DNA from: Acidobacteriota bacterium | Lineage (GTDB): Bacteria; Acidobacteriota; UBA4820; DSQY01 | Direction of reading: 5' to 3' | DNA length: 15,989 nt | Assembly: GCA_021814085.1 (NCBI GenBank) | Contig: JAKAJA010000009.1 | Span: 1 to 15,989, forward strand | Part shown: one piece after another, positions 14,982 through 15,989 of the stretch | How the letters are laid out: every line of letters starts with the position of its first letter | Numbering within the stretch: position 1 is the stretch's first letter | Made by a program: the position numbers and the translations under genes | The notes under the pieces: model-generated | What the model was told of the DNA's origin: nothing | Database searches by the model: none | What the model saw: only the letters and a program-made list of their open reading frames with translations

Positions 14982-15365
14982 GTGAAAGAGCGGGACCTGA
15001 AATTCTGGAAGGTCGTGGACGGCCGAAAATCGCACTGGATCTTTCGTCAGGACGACCAGTTCTTCGTGATGACCGACATGGAGGAGTCCACCCGCGGCAA
15101 CTTCTACATCGTCGACCAGCAGGAGGTGGGGAGGGTACAGAGAGAGTTGTCGGCCCCGGCCATCTCCCGGATCTTCCATTGCGAGGAGATCTACGGTGAC
15201 ATCAAAGGGGTTCAGGGCGGCGAGGAGCTCAAGCGGACGAACAAGGACCACTTCATCGGACGGCTGAGGGCCATCGGATACATCCTTGCGGCCGCAGGTC
15301 TCCTGGGCATCATGAAGGAAGGGCGCAGGTACTACTTCGTCAAGCAAAAGGGGCTGCAGAGGTAA
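14982..15365 (+). CDS. small unknown protein, last gene of the defence operon
   Basis: The 127-residue product begins MKERDLKFWKVVDGRKSHWIF when started at GTG 14982; starting at GTG 14958 would add 8 residues. It has no signal peptide, membrane helix or recognised catalytic motif. The N-terminal half is beta-rich in appearance (HWIFRQDDQFFVMTD, then NFYIVD). The C-terminal half (about 85-127) reads as two helices and a basic YYFVKQKG hairpin, which could be a small winged-helix-like DNA-binding fold. I do not recognise a family. It follows the DUF499 gene closely on the same strand with G/C-rich third positions, so it probably belongs to the system as an accessory subunit. No clear terminator follows within the 74 bp before the convergent gene. 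Confidence 0.75.
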   Translation: MKERDLKFWKVVDGRKSHWIFRQDDQFFVMTDMEESTRGNFYIVDQQEVGRVQRELSAPAISRIFHCEEIYGDIKGVQGGEELKRTNKDHFIGRLRAIGYILAAAGLLGIMKEGRRYYFVKQKGLQR

Positions 15366-15439
15366 CCAGCCGAGGGTGTCTAGGGCGGCTTCTCTCATCA
15401 CCCCTTGCCGAGCAAACACATCCAGGCACGCCAAGCCTA

Positions 15440-15989
15440 TCATCCGTCCTGGTGCCCCATCCGGATGTAATAGGAATCCATGATCGTGAGGGCCTCCTGG
15501 GCGGAGAGCGTGGTCTGGCCAGAGTCCCTCAGCTCCTTCTCGCAGGCCAGCACGTGGGCGCGCCCCAGCTTGGGGTCGTTGGGCAGCATGATGCAGGTGG
15601 CGAGCACCCGGTAGTAGTCGCGCCTGCTTTCGAGGGCCAGCTTCTTGGGCTCCACGAGGTCCCGATAGACCCCGACCAGCACCTGCCACAGCGCGATCTC
15701 GCTCTGCGGGTTGGCGTCCCTGCGGAAGCCCTCCTCCCACTCCTCAAGACTCATGGGGTGAACCTCGTCGAGCGCCGTCTTGATCTCCTGGATGGCGGCG
15801 CGCGTCTTGGGCGAGAAGAACCAGTTCTTGGGGGTGCCCGGCCTGAGCTTGGAGGGGTCCGCCCAATAGGTGCCCTCCAGGCCGACCACCCGGATGGGCA
15901 TGAGGGAGGCCATCACCTTTTCGGCCTCGGCCTCGGTGACCGTGCGGGTCTCGGGGTCGTAGACCTTCACGGTGGCGGGCGCGTTGGGA
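15440..15989 (-). CDS. unknown protein, convergent, 5' end beyond the window
   Basis: On the minus strand a frame is open from the window edge to a TGA at 15440-15442. A GTG at 15970 could be a start giving 176 residues (MKVYDPETRTVTEAEAEKV), but no Shine-Dalgarno precedes it and the frame stays open to the edge, so the gene probably begins outside. The product is soluble-looking and largely helical, without signal peptide or transmembrane segment; motifs such as GTYWADPSKL, KNWFFSPKTR and DYYRVLATCIMLPND are distinctive but I do not recognise a family. Third positions are G/C-rich. It converges on the defence operon with 74 bp between stops and marks the operon's right border, so it is probably unrelated to it. 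Confidence 0.7.
   Translation of the reverse strand, partial: PNAPATVKVYDPETRTVTEAEAEKVMASLMPIRVVGLEGTYWADPSKLRPGTPKNWFFSPKTRAAIQEIKTALDEVHPMSLEEWEEGFRRDANPQSEIALWQVLVGVYRDLVEPKKLALESRRDYYRVLATCIMLPNDPKLGRAHVLACEKELRDSGQTTLSAQEALTIMDSYYIRMGHQDG

Noticed and set aside
766..15365. Canonical BREX (type 3) or DISARM locus
   Set aside because: The DUF1156 methyltransferase and SNF2 helicase fit type 3 BREX in part, but no PglZ phosphatase, BrxA or BrxF is visible. The helicase is DrmD-like, but there is no DrmA, DrmB or DrmC.
15366..15439. Intrinsic terminator between the convergent genes
   Set aside because: Only 5-bp complementary pairs with long loops are present (for example GGGTG with CACCC), with no T-run on either strand.
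1..15989. CRISPR array, tRNA, insertion sequence or transposase
   Set aside because: No regularly spaced repeats of 25-40 bp, no cloverleaf-like sequence and no transposase-like frame were seen on either strand. The only periodic repeat is the short 22-bp one at 10485-10534.

Overview
The window comes from a high-GC bacterium. Most coding lines are strongly G/C at third codon positions, and GTG and TTG starts with G-rich Shine-Dalgarno sequences are common. No rRNA, tRNA or housekeeping gene is visible, so the lineage cannot be named. The content is that of an accessory defence locus: eight same-strand genes (766-15365), flanked on the left by a zinc-ribbon gene fragment and a decayed coding remnant, and on the right by a convergent gene of unknown function.

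Layout. 1-297 is the 3' end of a zinc-ribbon gene. 299-475 is a probable frameshifted remnant. 476-765 is a lower-GC leader with two perfect inverted repeats, one overlapping a candidate promoter. Then come, on the plus strand: an SNF2/DrmD-like helicase with a C-terminal DUF3883 domain (766-4296); a DUF932 phage/plasmid-type protein (4338-5312); a DUF262 plus HNH protein of the GmrSD type (5421-7124); a 111-aa unknown protein (7121-7456, overlapping both neighbours); a DUF1156 adenine-specific DNA methyltransferase (7453-10443); a leader with a 22-bp periodic repeat and mini-ORFs (10444-10531); a wHTH-GHKL ATPase-DUF4325 (STAS-like) protein (10532-11569); a DUF499 ATPase with an N-terminal Swt1-type HEPN domain (11620-14961); and a 127-aa unknown protein (14982-15365). 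A minus-strand gene of unknown function runs off the right edge (15440-15989).

How it may work (inference). Helicase, DUF1156 methyltransferase and DUF499 ATPase together match the helicase-methylase-ATPase (Hma) candidate defence type, and overlap with the PglXI/SNF2-helicase part of type 3 BREX. No PglZ, BrxA or DISARM DrmA/B/C gene is visible. The methyltransferase would mark self DNA, while the helicase and DUF499 ATPase would sense or process unmodified DNA. Three domains could act as nucleases: DUF3883 (ExK), DUF262/HNH, and HEPN (Rx4H). The wHTH-GHKL-DUF4325 protein looks like a regulator or switch. The added DUF932, DUF262-HNH and two small unknown genes make this an enlarged version of the core, and they are the most interesting part of the window.
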